From Perkinsus marinus ATCC 50983 (lineage: Eukaryota; Perkinsozoa; Perkinsida; Perkinsidae), in the NCBI RefSeq assembly GCF_000006405.1, contig NW_003200472.1:47162-111161 (forward strand): a stretch of 64,000 nt of DNA, read 5' to 3'. Within the stretch, counting starts at the first letter, position 1. Each line of letters begins with the position of its first letter. A program made the translations under genes and the position numbers. Shown here piece by piece: positions 47,801 through 56,403 of the stretch. Under the pieces are notes generated by a model, which saw nothing but the letters and a program-made list of their open reading frames with translations, was not told the DNA's origin and made no database searches.

Positions 47801-50394
47801 ATATTGGCATTCCTTGGTGTGACGACAGGCATCGTCCTGCGTGGAACTATCATCGCGCCTATGCACGTGACAGAGCTATTTTTTCGAGACTCACGACAGA
47901 GCAACAAGGACTCTACCGTCAGGCCGTAACTGACCTGGTCACCGCGGGGTTCGCTGAAGTGGTCGAGAATCCAGAGCAGTGTGGATACTACATCAACGGC
48001 TTACCTGTGTTTCGGCCCGATAAGGCCACGCATCGCTGTCGTGTGTGCTTGGATGCTCGTGAGCTCAACCGGTACATTGCCAACATATCTACCAAGGGAG
48101 TGGGTCCGGGAAGTTTGTGGTTCTTCTTGATAGCTGTCCGCAACTGTGGATTCTTCCGTGCTGCCGATCTCCAAACTGCCTTTTTACGGGTCGGAATCCA
48201 AGATTCTGATAGCTTTTTCATAGGATGTGTAGCAGCATCTGTGACCATTCGTTTCCGCCGACTCCCGTTCGGCCTATCGTGTAGCGGATTCGGACTCGAA
48301 TCTGTCTTACAAGATCTGCAGTTGCGATGGAGTCGACAGCTAGCGCCCCGACACTCGCCTTCCAACGGTCTGTACCCTACCACCGACGGTAGTCTCGTCA
48401 AGCCCGGTACCCGTCCTCTCGATGCCCCACCTGAGGCCGTTCCGCTCTGCTCCGTCCCCAAAGTTCTGGTCGACAAAGGGTTGGATTTGGTCATCTACGT
48501 CGACGACCTTGTGAACCGCGGAGAATGTCCAGCCGACGTCCACAATCGGTCTCTCTTTTGCTACTCCAAACTCGACGATGCGGGAATGCCTGTCCACGAG
48601 GTTAAAACCTTCGACAACATGCATCCAGCTCCGTCCCATGATCCCACCAACATCAAGGGCTTGCTCGGCTATCGATATGATCCTGGATCGGATTCTCTGT
48701 CACTCACGGTTAAACTCGAGCCTACCTACAGCCCGGAGACATGCACTAGACGTCTACTGGTTGGTGCGGTCAATTCCTTCTATGATCCTCTGAACCTGTT
48801 CATGGAGTTCGCCGCAGTTGGGAGAGGTCTTGCTCGCCTGGCTTCCCAACCCACGGATACCAAAAGTCCTTCGTGGGATGCTCCCCTGGACAACATTCTC
48901 GTCAAGAACCTTAACCAGTGGATCTCTTACATCCCTCGGGAATTCTGGATCCCTCGGTTCGCGGGTCTACATGATGGTTTGTATGCTTTCTCGGACGCAA
49001 GCTATGATGGGTTCTGCTGTGATATTCGCATGGGCAAGTTCCCCTTCACTAGGATTGGTGGGAGGTTTGGCCTGTTCTCCTTGGAGTGCGTTCACAAACA
49101 CTCCATCGTACAAAAAGAACTGTCCGGTCTTTACTGCACTATCACACTCCTGGAGCGCCTACTTGATGTGGCCACAGCCCATGGTCCTCTGCCACCTTCG
49201 TGCGATATCTTTACGGACTCCCTCATAGCCGTCCATCGACTCAGGTCTACTGCCAACGACAATAAGTTGGGTATTTTCGAGCGTCGACGTCTTCGCCGTG
49301 TTCGTGAGTTTGTTACCCGAGCTCAAAAGCTGGGTATCGTTACTCACGTAAGGCATATCGCCGGTGCTTACAATCCGTCAGATCCCTGTACTCGCCCCTT
49401 CCGTGAACCGGTCGAGCTGACGCCCTTGCCGCCAGACCAAATCAGCATCGGGGTGTCGTCATCACTCACTTCAGATCTCACTTATCCTCGACAGCTCCCC
49501 TCGAGGCCGGCCGAGAATGATGGTGACGATCTAGATCCCGATCCGTTCCCTCTGATCGACTATTCCGACAGCGAGGCCAGTTGTGAGCTCAATTTGGTGA
49601 CCATAGTGTCCAGCCCCGAAACTGATGTTGGTTTCGTCTCCGTTGAAGAGCTTCAGGCCGATCAGAGTTCCTGCTCATCCATACGAACTATCAAGGAGAA
49701 GCTGTCTACAAAGACTGAAGACCCAACACGTCAACGTCTCTCCAACTGGTATCGCATCGGTGTCAATGGCCTATTGGTACGCATTCTGAGTGCCAAGATC
49801 AGTGATGAGGATTCCCCTGTGGTCGAGAGGATCGAGCAGGTCTTGGTTGGATCTGAACCGTTAAAGCACAAGTTGGTCGAGAAGGCGCATGACGCGTTTC
49901 ATCGTGGCGAGGGTGGTACTCTGCGACTGTTATGCTCTCGATACTTCTGGAAACGCATGCGTGCTTACGTCAGGCGCTATGTTAACCGCTGCGATGCCTG
50001 TGCCAAAGCTAAAGGAGACAGGATTGCCAGATGTTCACTCGGCTCGGTTCCGTGGTGTGGGGGCGTTGGGCCTCTCCGTGTTGTTATGATCGACTATAGT
50101 GGACCATATGAGAATGGACAAGATCCATCCTACGATCGCTACGCTGTCACTATCGTTTGCGTCGCCACACGATATTGTCGAGGTGTCACTGTCCCTGATA
50201 AGAGCTGTGCTACACTTCTCCTCAAGCTTGCGGCCCTCTTCGACTCTACTGATTGGCCTTCCTTGATATTGGCTAGCGACTCGACGTTCCGAGGACACCA
50301 ATGGACCCATTTCTGCGCCTCTAACAACGTTATCTTTAAGGAGCTCCCTGCCAACGCACCTTTCCTGTTAGGATCTGGTGAGCAGTTTAGATGA
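44788..50394 (+). CDS. Gag-Pol polyprotein of the LTR element
   Basis: A single ORF of 1,868 residues runs from an ATG inside the 5' LTR. Residues 1-350 are Ser/Pro/His-rich with a basic run (RRRHRKRFSRS). A helical gag-like part follows (WVAIIKRTMKGYPDAAVYLW). Two classical CX2CX4HX4C zinc knuckles lie at about 698-711 and 746-759. The aspartic protease has LLDTGAE at about 818. The RT has CRVCLDARELNRY, FFRAADLQTAFLR, LPFGLS and the catalytic YVDD at 1237-1240. RNase H carries FSDAS near 1400 and IFTDS near 1473. Integrase has an HHCC finger (AHDAFHRG ... CDACAKAK) near 1700-1742 and the core aspartates in VMIDYSG and LASDST, with E in GSGEQ. It stops three residues after that, so the integrase C-terminal part is missing or in another frame. 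All catalytic residues I could check are intact. Confidence 0.93.
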   Translation: MSTGLSLVDSGNRRPQRSCVGLGVERFADSSHSTGIHQALSTGDHNTAAPYADHPNNPANGSPRFVDDGTASSQDDDVSAFQSSHRDATSSPSRRGDAMSMPSLCEDGNHHRSSPSDESLFISPPPPDTWVPPPDAMRETIHANGSDLHLRQPLSQSIPHRSYVDVGEVGSASANHSVQTPAEHFAKLASFYPPFAMPDLNSYGYQQPVYHVGLPVPSHLTSGSMMTYPPTPSFGIGHQQQHRPQPPQPSSSLLGLNRSSSNTPPWDVPAANLVRPTTAGKPHAEVRKRSPHHPSRRRHRKRFSRSPSSSLSDSGSSISRTLSSASVSSSGSESERFGRDRRHYKRPRSIGKSDHQRRVGHGKWCGACHGSKCRQKISLSDLNTLHNIARKRKGADKFLGHKDRRSGATWVAIIKRTMKGYPDAAVYLWAELNCDDSVWRDITAGRKAPTMCHADYSDHLTSLYRRVNTLYNNEEVRLRAEDQLHNLQQTANEDVASLLDRAETIRVELVNLGSEPSDRDMKRKIFDALHSERLRDRIDDYLTDHRVSLRRFTRKLLEQDSRQRHRDHRHAASRSGPSAQLNVANASYTVSSGTTASAPLPNGSTTPPSLPGGTTTSSFLSGNATAPTLAIRTGSEHATTLPQHAVPTLSAGQFQPSRKGPGSTAQYLDPSALRPSIPAGSSSVDPKQFTIEFVRRFRCQRCLAHDHSTSKCGTEKMFMSQVRCDKCGLYHDVAPNPVLHCAKAICHRCSTPGHLCRACPSPKPQRGQPREQLQSSTAQVNCVSEESTATSSLIAIGLKISMNDDSRSATVLCPGLLDTGAEAFFLRSDELSSWRAAGLQFPILPDDTKVKVANGASVSTLGRTPPLRVTFVTGTTILASFLVLEDLTHRIILPTTALRQAGGARWVIGETPSEDRLFIGGGHVQQHFVPLAASGSTTCLRMVLARDSPSPTHKRSVKFSVLQDESENLCHSADPIDHDVSSTEGRHFLPVSYRPDPSAPAGRPYIGIPWCDDRHRPAWNYHRAYARDRAIFSRLTTEQQGLYRQAVTDLVTAGFAEVVENPEQCGYYINGLPVFRPDKATHRCRVCLDARELNRYIANISTKGVGPGSLWFFLIAVRNCGFFRAADLQTAFLRVGIQDSDSFFIGCVAASVTIRFRRLPFGLSCSGFGLESVLQDLQLRWSRQLAPRHSPSNGLYPTTDGSLVKPGTRPLDAPPEAVPLCSVPKVLVDKGLDLVIYVDDLVNRGECPADVHNRSLFCYSKLDDAGMPVHEVKTFDNMHPAPSHDPTNIKGLLGYRYDPGSDSLSLTVKLEPTYSPETCTRRLLVGAVNSFYDPLNLFMEFAAVGRGLARLASQPTDTKSPSWDAPLDNILVKNLNQWISYIPREFWIPRFAGLHDGLYAFSDASYDGFCCDIRMGKFPFTRIGGRFGLFSLECVHKHSIVQKELSGLYCTITLLERLLDVATAHGPLPPSCDIFTDSLIAVHRLRSTANDNKLGIFERRRLRRVREFVTRAQKLGIVTHVRHIAGAYNPSDPCTRPFREPVELTPLPPDQISIGVSSSLTSDLTYPRQLPSRPAENDGDDLDPDPFPLIDYSDSEASCELNLVTIVSSPETDVGFVSVEELQADQSSCSSIRTIKEKLSTKTEDPTRQRLSNWYRIGVNGLLVRILSAKISDEDSPVVERIEQVLVGSEPLKHKLVEKAHDAFHRGEGGTLRLLCSRYFWKRMRAYVRRYVNRCDACAKAKGDRIARCSLGSVPWCGGVGPLRVVMIDYSGPYENGQDPSYDRYAVTIVCVATRYCRGVTVPDKSCATLLLKLAALFDSTDWPSLILASDSTFRGHQWTHFCASNNVIFKELPANAPFLLGSGEQFR

Positions 50395-50700
50395 GGAAAT
50401 ACCCATCATCGTCATCGCTCCCTACTGTCGAAGGTCCGATGGTCTACCCGTGCGCAATGGCGAAGAGTACTTGGCTAATGATTCCTATCTCGACCACACT
50501 TCACCGACAGTAATTGACCTACGCTCTTCTCTAACGGTGGTACGTCGGATCACTAGGGCTACCCTGAGGATGATTGCAGCTGAAGGTGATCATGATGATT
50601 GATCGTTTACTATCTCAAGAGTTTGCTGACATCTTCTATCTTCCTTCTGCAATATCGTATATAGTAGCTCGTTAATTCACCTTGTCGCTGGGCCCCCCAG
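50395..50700 (+). other. 3' internal region of the LTR element
   Basis: Between the gag-pol stop and the 3' LTR lies an open stretch in another frame (about 50,396-50,602) rich in charged residues (RSSLTVVRRITRATLRMIAA). It could be the detached integrase tail after a frameshift or deletion. The rest is untranslated. Confidence 0.5.
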
Positions 50701-50953
50701 TGTGAGCAGTTCTGATTATCGCTCGCCCATTAATCATCTGCTCAGCGCAGTTCTGATTATCGCTCGCCCATTAATCATTTTGCTCAGTAACGGTAAGATA
50801 CACTCCAGTAGTTGCTACGATAAACACAAAAAACTAAGATTCGGTAATTATTTGCTCTATGTCTACCGGATTGAGTCTAGTGGATTCGGGGAATCGTCGA
50901 CCTCAACGATCTTGCGTCGGTCTTGGTGTGGAGCGCTTTGCTGACTCTTCACA
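50701..50953 (+). repeat. 3' LTR, 253 bp
   Basis: It is the same length as the 5' LTR and, by eye, identical in sequence, with the same TGTGA/TCACA ends. It is followed by the AGAG target duplication at 50,954-50,957. Confidence 0.95.
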
Positions 50954-51109
50954 AGAGCGCTCGCGCGCTAATTAAAATTCCCATCCAGCGAGCTTTATTA
51001 CTAAGCTCTGGCAGACTAGTCGTCTGTCTCAACGAGAACTATCCTTCGGTCGTCTTAGTAGTACACAGTCACCGACAACTATACCTCAGTTGCTTACTGC
51101 CTGAGACAG

Positions 51110-52398
51110 GTCATTCCTAAATACGATCGATATGTCGAGATCGTTAGCAGCGGCGTGGAAGATTTCAAAGCATGGTTAGTACAGTATTATTGTACTTTGT
51201 CCCTCTCTGCTTTCAGGTATGCAACTCTGCATATGCTCTGTCCGACTGGAGAGACTGAAGATGACTCGTCCATCACAGATGATAGTCAAGATGCTTCATC
51301 TGACAATTATGACGCCTCCTCTCCTGAGCTGCAAGCCAAAGCACGCAGAGCTATGATGAAGGTTCTCCTGGTATGGTACTGCATTATGTAGAAACTCGTT
51401 TATTCAGTCGGTCAGCCCCGCGTCTGAGGACTCGCCTTCTCGTGGCTCGGAAGAACGCCAGGTTGCGCAGGTAACCATCGTTAGCTTCGGTATCTTCCAT
51501 CAGGCATCCTAATGTCTCAAGGTTAATGCTCTGAAGCAGATCGTCTCTAGCCAAGGAAGGCTAATCGATGCTCTTCGGCGTGACAGGTGAGGTGGATCGT
51601 GACCATTATTTTGTACTCCATCGATCTCAGGGATCGCATGCAGATTCTAGAGATGCAAAATCGGGATCTCGTTCGTGTCCTGAAAGGTATGACGTGACTT
51701 CGTGAGGAAGGTTGACTCGTTCTCCCTGCTGCAGAGCGTGAGATCAGCTTGGATGAACTAATGGGAGTCTGCCAGCGCCTGATGGACCAGCAAGGGAAGT
51801 GGGTGAACATCCACCTTGTACGGAACACGGCCGTGCTGAAGCCGTCTAAGCCTGCTTCGGCCAGCCGAGATCCTTTCGCACTGCCTGCAGTGCCTCATGT
51901 ATCGGAGTCTGAGAAGAACGAATATAAGGTTGGTACTACATGTCGGTGAGGAGTAGTGCGTGGTTGTCGTAGCGACCTGTCTTCGCCCCCAAGCCACGCA
52001 AAGCGTCCATGGGCGAGGATAGTGGAAGCGATGATGACTCTTCTGGAGTGGATGTCGCAGATCTCGAGTAGGTCGAGTACTTTTTGTCATGCTTCTATCT
52101 CGTCTTCTGCAGCAATAGCGAGTTGGATGTTCTCGTGTCGTATTTGGACGATAAGCTGATGCTGTTGAAGAGAATAGGAAAGGAGATTGGTAGCATAACT
52201 GGCTCTACGCCTCGCCGAAAGACACTTTTTCGGCTTTCTGTCACAGACGCCGGCTCCCCGAAAGATGAGGATTCCGATGAGGAGGATGCCAGAGTCGACG
52301 CTACACTTGAGAATGTTGTTGCCGAGGAAGCCGAGATTACCAAGCTTCAGGATGAGTTGCATTCGCTCCAGAAGGAGAAAGTCGCTGTGAGAAGCTGA
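51110..52398 (+). CDS. Coiled-coil protein of unknown function, eight or more exons
   Basis: Exons join cleanly across GT-AG introns of 42, 46, 51, 44, 48, 44 and 45 bp. The reading is VIPKYDRYVEIVSSGVEDFK, HMLCPTGETEDDSSITDD, SPASEDSPSRGSEERQVAQ, then a coiled coil (NALKQIVSSQGRLIDALRR, MQILEMQNRDLVRVLKERE). LDELMGVCQRLMDQQGKWVN follows, then a Ser/Asp-rich linker and a second coiled coil (LDVLVSYLDDKLMLLKRIGK, EEAEITKLQDELHSLQKE). It ends in TGA at 52,396-52,398. The 5' end is not found: no ATG lies in the first frame, and the exon begins only about 120 bp after the LTR-target region. A first exon may lie further left or have been altered by the rearrangements. The last exon and intron are duplicated in reverse at 62.5-62.9 kb. 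Confidence 0.7.
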
Positions 52399-52608
52399 GC
52401 TTCGGAGTCTGATTGAGTGGCGCTCCCGTTAGCGTGTGTTGGACAGCACTGCTCTGAGCAATATGGTGAGAGGCCACGAGTAACCGGTGACAAGCAGATA
52501 TGCGTACAAGCTCCTGTAACTATCGAGTATCCTCTTGGTAGAGAGTGAAACATGATTTAATCATTATCAGTCCTGCCATCACATGTCTCCGAGCTGGACA
52601 ACGGAATT

Positions 52609-53385
52609 GTGTTACAAGTCATTTGCAAATTATCTAATCTGGACCGAGTACACAAGGTCGATTGTTTTCTTCATTCGAGTGGTAGTAGGAACGTGAGAGT
52701 GGCCCCGATGCATGCAGCTTCCGATGTCCCCACATCAGGAGCCGGAAATTTCGAATGCAATACACCATACAGACTCAATTTACCCGTAGGATTGCCTGCC
52801 TAAGTGGCCAATGCAACGCGCTTCGCCTAACGAATTTCCGCCTTTCTGACAAAAAAGTTTTGTGCGGGGTTGTGATTCGTGACTTCGACCAGCCCCGCGA
52901 TCGTTCACGTTATTGGTCACTAGGCACTCATTCTGCCTCCTGCCCTGCTCACTTGTGGTATCGTCGCTGGTGAGGCTTCAGCCTAATGAACCGTTGGGAA
53001 GAAGTCGAAGTTCCTGTGGGTCGCTAGTCCGGAGATGCCGGGACTCGTGCATCATCAACAAATTCAGTGGCGATATCAATCTTCATGAACTACGTGACGA
53101 AAACAGAGCACACAATCAACGGACGGAAGTATATCATTCATACTTGTGGTGGTACACTCTATCTTCTCCGCTGAATTCACATGTAAACCTGGCCATCAGC
53201 CCTCGCTAGATGCTCTCCTGCACAACAGGCTTCAACCTCACAACACTACATGTTCTGCCGGACAGATCTCTAAGCACCCCCTACTTGTGTGCATCGGCCA
53301 CTTGGGCGTAGCAATGTCCTCGAAATCGCGCGTAGTCCTGCCAGGAACGGATATTATTTTTGCTATTAATGTGCCTCTACTTTGA
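52609..53385 (+). CDS. Uncertain gene, conserved ORFs in both C copies
   Basis: Protein-like stretches on the plus strand read HSSGSRNVRVAPMHAASDVP, VVIRDFDQPRDRSRYWSLG, NYVTKTEHTINGRKYIIHT and EFTCKPGHQPSLDALLHNR, with the last open to 53,385. The copy at 61,506-62,298 keeps these stretches open but differs by a 2-bp indel near 52,932, so at least one copy is disabled or the indel lies in an intron. Cysteines and a lack of long helices suggest a secreted protein, but no leader was found. I cannot build one continuous model. Confidence 0.35.
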
Positions 53386-53616
53386 TGCACGGGTGTGACT
53401 TCCTTACTCTCTAGGTCCTGGCTCAATTATAATGCGTCGGTTTTCGTGGTCATATAGGATTATGCCCCGTTGAGTGTGTCCATACCCTGCATCTATCAAA
53501 CTCAGCTTTAAAATCGATTCTGCTGTGTAGTACGATCAGGCTCAGCTCCATCGAGAAGCTTATTTCTCTCCAAGGACTTACAGCGCTTCCCCTCAGTTCC
53601 CAAACTTGTCTGCCCG

Positions 53617-53868
53617 ATGTTCGGACGCATCCTTACCCTGGTTATCGCTCTCTTTGTTCTGGTGGCTGCCGAAGACGTACCCCGTCCCACCACCACCACG
53701 ACGACGACCACGGCCACCCACGCGCGCAGTTGGAAGGCCATATGCCCTGCTCAGTGCGATCCCTGTAACTGCAGATGCTATGGGCCGCATAAGCCATGTC
53801 CTAGGCCACATTGTCCACTGGCGTGCAGCTTGTGTAATACGTTATGTAAGTGCTGCAAGAAAGAGTAG
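53617..53868 (+). CDS. Small secreted cysteine-rich peptide
   Basis: The ATG at 53,617 encodes an 83-residue precursor without introns. The signal peptide is MFGRILTLVIALFVLVAA. A short Pro/Thr linker with eight consecutive threonines follows, then a cysteine-dense mature region with 12 cysteines in about 42 residues: CPAQCDPCNCRC, then CPRPHC, CSLCNTLCKCC and a Lys/Glu end. The stop is TAG at 53,866-53,868. The framework C-x3-C-x2-C-x-C-x-C is shared with the paralogue at 61,069-61,287 on the opposite arm, but most other mature residues differ. Disulfide-rich secreted peptides of this kind may be structural, antimicrobial or host-directed; sequence alone does not decide, and no toxin family is recognised. 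Confidence 0.8.
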   Translation: MFGRILTLVIALFVLVAAEDVPRPTTTTTTTTATHARSWKAICPAQCDPCNCRCYGPHKPCPRPHCPLACSLCNTLCKCCKKE

Positions 53869-54116
53869 ATCGTGACCAACTCTTCCAAGTTGATAAGAAG
53901 TTGTATTTGCTCACCACAAGCAGCAGCGGTTCTTCTTTTCTTGACCCCTACAGTAAGGCGTTCCGAAGCCTATCGACGCTGAGCCAATCTGAGTGCACCA
54001 GTTTGAGCCCGGCATTTCGACTTATTATTTCAAGTGCGGGGAGTTTAGTATGGCTCTCTTGCACCATTCATTTCCCATTACGATTTTATCATCCCAATAG
54101 ATTGAGGGTTTCATGC

Positions 54117-54476
54117 TCAGACTCGACAGGGCTCTGAGTTTCGTGAGTAAATTTTTGTCTGGATATTAACACACTGGATTAGCTGCGACTCCGTTGTCGT
54201 ATATCGAAAAGTACACAGGAAGGCTTTCTGAGAAAGCCTTCCTGTGTATTCAACAGATCTGATAGTAATGTCAAAGACATCTCGAATGGAGTCCAAAGCA
54301 CATCGAATCGTCCAAATATCTATGAAGGAGGTCCCCTTAGCAACCGACTCAGCGGTTCCCCGAGTCCTCAATTCGCATGCTTCTTCTTGCTGATTGTCAC
54401 TTTGTATGTGATATTGGCTCTTGAGGGCATCACTGTCGGTGTCGGTATTTCCAGAGGCAACAAACCCTCCTCGCAT
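54117..54476 (-). CDS. Unknown ORF of 119 residues, disrupted in the other copies
   Basis: The ATG at 54,476 opens MRGGFVASGNTDTDSDALKS and continues through IDIWTIRCALDSIRDVFDIT to a stop at 54,117. In both inverted copies (60,481 and 63,403) the same ORF carries a one-base insertion after about 42 codons and stops early. Here the middle is altered by a perfect palindrome at 54,213-54,247, which adds residues. It is either a fading gene or an ORF in noncoding DNA. An upstream minus-strand stretch (SLQCIVPVFEMIMNSTRGLL, near 54,600) could be another exon. Confidence 0.3.
   Translation of the reverse strand: MRGGFVASGNTDTDSDALKSQYHIQSDNQQEEACELRTRGTAESVAKGTSFIDIWTIRCALDSIRDVFDITIRSVEYTGRLSQKAFLCTFRYTTTESQLIQCVNIQTKIYSRNSEPCRV
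54213..54247. repeat. Perfect 35-bp palindrome (17-bp arms, 1-bp loop)
   Basis: ACACAGGAAGGCTTTCT is followed by one G and then its exact reverse complement. Both inverted copies of the segment have a shorter, non-palindromic sequence here. Confidence 0.92.
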
Positions 54477-54895
54477 TGCCTTGCGTTCCAGAGGTAACGC
54501 GATTTGAGCGCATAAGTCTCAACTCAGCATTCTGTCATATCAATCTCAAAGGCCCGAGAACGGTTCCTCTGAGAGGAGTCCTCTCGTACTATTCATTATC
54601 ATCTCAAACACCGGTACAATGCACTGGAGACTCGAACTCAATGCAGCAGAGATACCATTGGGATCATCCCAACACAATCTTAACAACAATATAGCAAGCG
54701 AATTAACTATCTCTCCACTTCGGTGAGTAACTTCTTAACTTCCTTCAACTCATCCTTCAACCACTGCCTTCACTCATCATGGCACTTGCCCTCGTCCAAC
54801 TCAGTTCCGCTCTACTCTATCGATGGATGGATACTGCTCTAACTCCAGCTCCGATGCAGCCCGATCGGTCTTATCGTCGGCTACTGACAGCATAG

Positions 54896-55215
54896 GAAAC
54901 AGCACCTGAGCAATACAATCGCATATATCATGATGATAACAACAGAGGATATACTCGTGGAGTGCCATATTTCGAGCATCTGTCTAGTAGGGCCTGCAGC
55001 AGCCAGTGGTATCGTGTGATCCGGCTCGTTTTCACGGAGAGGAGGCTGTCACCTTTTGAATTTCAGGGCGGACCCAATTTCCCGGGCTCAAGCACAAATT
55101 GCGCAGCATCCAGCTGCCTCAGCTTGAAGATGCCAATCTGGCTACGTATAGTGGATACTTCGAGGCTATGCTGTCCCTGTGGAAGGCAATTCAGCGCCTT
55201 GTGAGTGATGCCTAG
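54896..55215 (+). CDS. Unknown 3' exons ending segment C
   Basis: After an AG acceptor at 54,895 the frame reads ETAPEQYNRIYHDDNNRGYT and PYFEHLSSRACSSQWYRVIR. A second stretch reads FPGLKHKLRSIQLPQLEDAN and GYFEAMLSLWKAIQRLVSDA to TAG at 55,213-55,215. The inverted copy (59,717-59,995) keeps most of this but has a TGA in place of TGG near the end and a 28-bp insertion. The opposite strand is also open over part of the region, so the strand is not fully certain. No family is recognised. Confidence 0.35.
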
Positions 55216-55268
55216 CGAAAGTCACCATTCACAGAACACCGAGGTCGATTCCGGGTGATGCAGACCTC

Positions 55269-55640
55269 GTGCGTGAGACATTCGGCAGGCTCGTTTATCA
55301 TCCCTCAACGAGAGTTTTCACTCCCAAAAAGACTCTGCTTTTCACTCCACCAATAACATCTTGCGCAAGGTTTGTGATAAGCATCCTTGGGCCCAGAATG
55401 TCATCGTCGACTAATTCGTGTTTTCTGATGAAGTTTGGTCCATGGATGAACTCCCCAGTCGTAAGGATTCGTCTATACCTCACCATGAAGAGCTCCATGA
55501 ACTGTGATAAACGCGACAATTAGACGTGCTATGGTGTCAACAGACAACAGCATGCGCTTAGTAACTTCTGGCATCTGTATGGTGACACATGCGCCTCGGT
55601 CGTATGTATCCATCGATTAGAGAGTGCAACTCCTCTTCAC
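55269..55640. other. Region between segment C and the coiled-coil gene
   Basis: Open frames exist on both strands (for instance 55,298-55,519 minus), but none shows splice continuity with neighbours. No feature is supported. Confidence 0.35.
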
Positions 55641-55649
55641 CATAGAGGG

Positions 55650-56400
55650 GTCCTCGATCACCTCGCCGCTATTCCGAACCAATTTCTTCCTCCAGCTCAT
55701 CTACCATATGCTCCATGGCGATGATTTGCTGATGCAGCATGGTCTTCTCAGCTGTCGGAGAAACCAATGCAGAAAAACTTCGTGCAATCACGAGGGCCGT
55801 GATAACCAACTCACTCTTCAAAGTAGTGAGGCATTGCTGTAGACGAATGTTCTCATTCTTCTGAACGCCCACCTGAACATGCCGACCATATTGCGCAGGA
55901 TCGCATAACCTGTAGGCCCTAGTTGCATAGTAGATAGCACGGACGAGTATCGCTAATCGAGTGAGAGAAACAGCGGAACTCCAGACTCATTTCGTACTGA
56001 GTGAGCATGTGAGAGTGAATTCACCTTGGCTTTGAAGTCCTCCTCCATCTGCTGTAGCTCAACTTGGAAGAATCTGAGTGCGGCCTCCGACGCCGAGCTT
56101 GATTCCCGGAATACAGTACTTTTGGGTATTCTCTAGCTCTTTATTGAGGCCGTGATTAGAAGATGCGGCCGTCGACTTCACGTGATCGATGCGGGTTCGA
56201 TCCTCGCCTAGGGCATCCGTTTGATTCTGAGAAAAGACTCCATGCCTCGCAGTCAGCATGAAACACGCGAGCCTTGATGTTTAACGCTCGATTGCTTCCC
56301 AAGATTAGGTCGAGTCGAGCGAGCGGTCATACCTGTAGGGTCCTAGCGACATTTTGAACCCGTAGTTTGAGACCGCTAGCAGTGGAGGATAACCCACCCG
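55650..56400 (-). CDS. Coiled-coil protein of unknown function
   Basis: Minus-strand exons read SGLKLRVQNVARTLQ, NQTDALGEDRTRIDHVKSTA and HGLNKELENTQ, then across a 46-bp GT-AG intron FFQVELQQMEEDFKAK, and later ENIRLQQCLTTLKSELVITA and IAMEHMVDELEEEIG. Heptad-like spacing and the charge pattern indicate a coiled coil. The start and stop are not located; the coordinates cover the supportable exons only. It may be functionally related to the coiled-coil gene at 51.1-52.4 kb, but there is no sequence similarity that I can see. Confidence 0.5.
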
Positions 56401-56403
56401 CCG

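Larger units (their letters stand above)
44630..50953 (+). mobile_element. LTR retrotransposon, BEL/Pao- or Ty3-like, recently inserted
   Basis: Two direct 253-bp LTRs flank one long gag-pol ORF of 1,868 codons. A 4-bp target duplication (AGAG) borders it, and a paralogous empty site exists near 57,980. No tRNA-complementary primer site starting with TGG follows the 5' LTR (the next bases are TTCTACCGGG). No purine tract precedes the 3' LTR, where the sequence is pyrimidine-rich (GGGCCCCCCAG). Priming may be unusual or the signals may be degraded. The order protease, RT, RNase H, integrase is shared by Ty3 and BEL/Pao; the LLGYRYDPGSDSL motif after the RT and the APFLLGSGE integrase motif lean towards BEL/Pao. 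Confidence 0.93.
40063..50988. repeat. Segment A of an inverted segmental duplication (split by an LTR element)
   Basis: Two parts of this span, 40,063-40,993 and 44,202-44,629 plus 50,954-50,988, are found again in reverse orientation at 57,946-59,343. The 40,994-44,201 stretch is missing from the copy and the LTR element is absent from it. Confidence 0.88.
52032..55213. repeat. Segment C, repeated inverted at 59,717-62,874
   Basis: This 3.2-kb unit starts inside an exon of the coiled-coil gene (at about 52,032, in a GATGACTCTTCTGG context) and ends just after a short ORF at 55,215. The inverted copy is highly similar throughout, apart from the cysteine-rich peptide, a hairpin insertion at 54,213, and small indels. 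Confidence 0.88.

Noticed and set aside
56150-56225. Possible tRNA with a GGGTTCGATCC T-arm
   Set aside because: The acceptor and anticodon arms do not pair, and the minus strand here is a well-joined coiled-coil exon.
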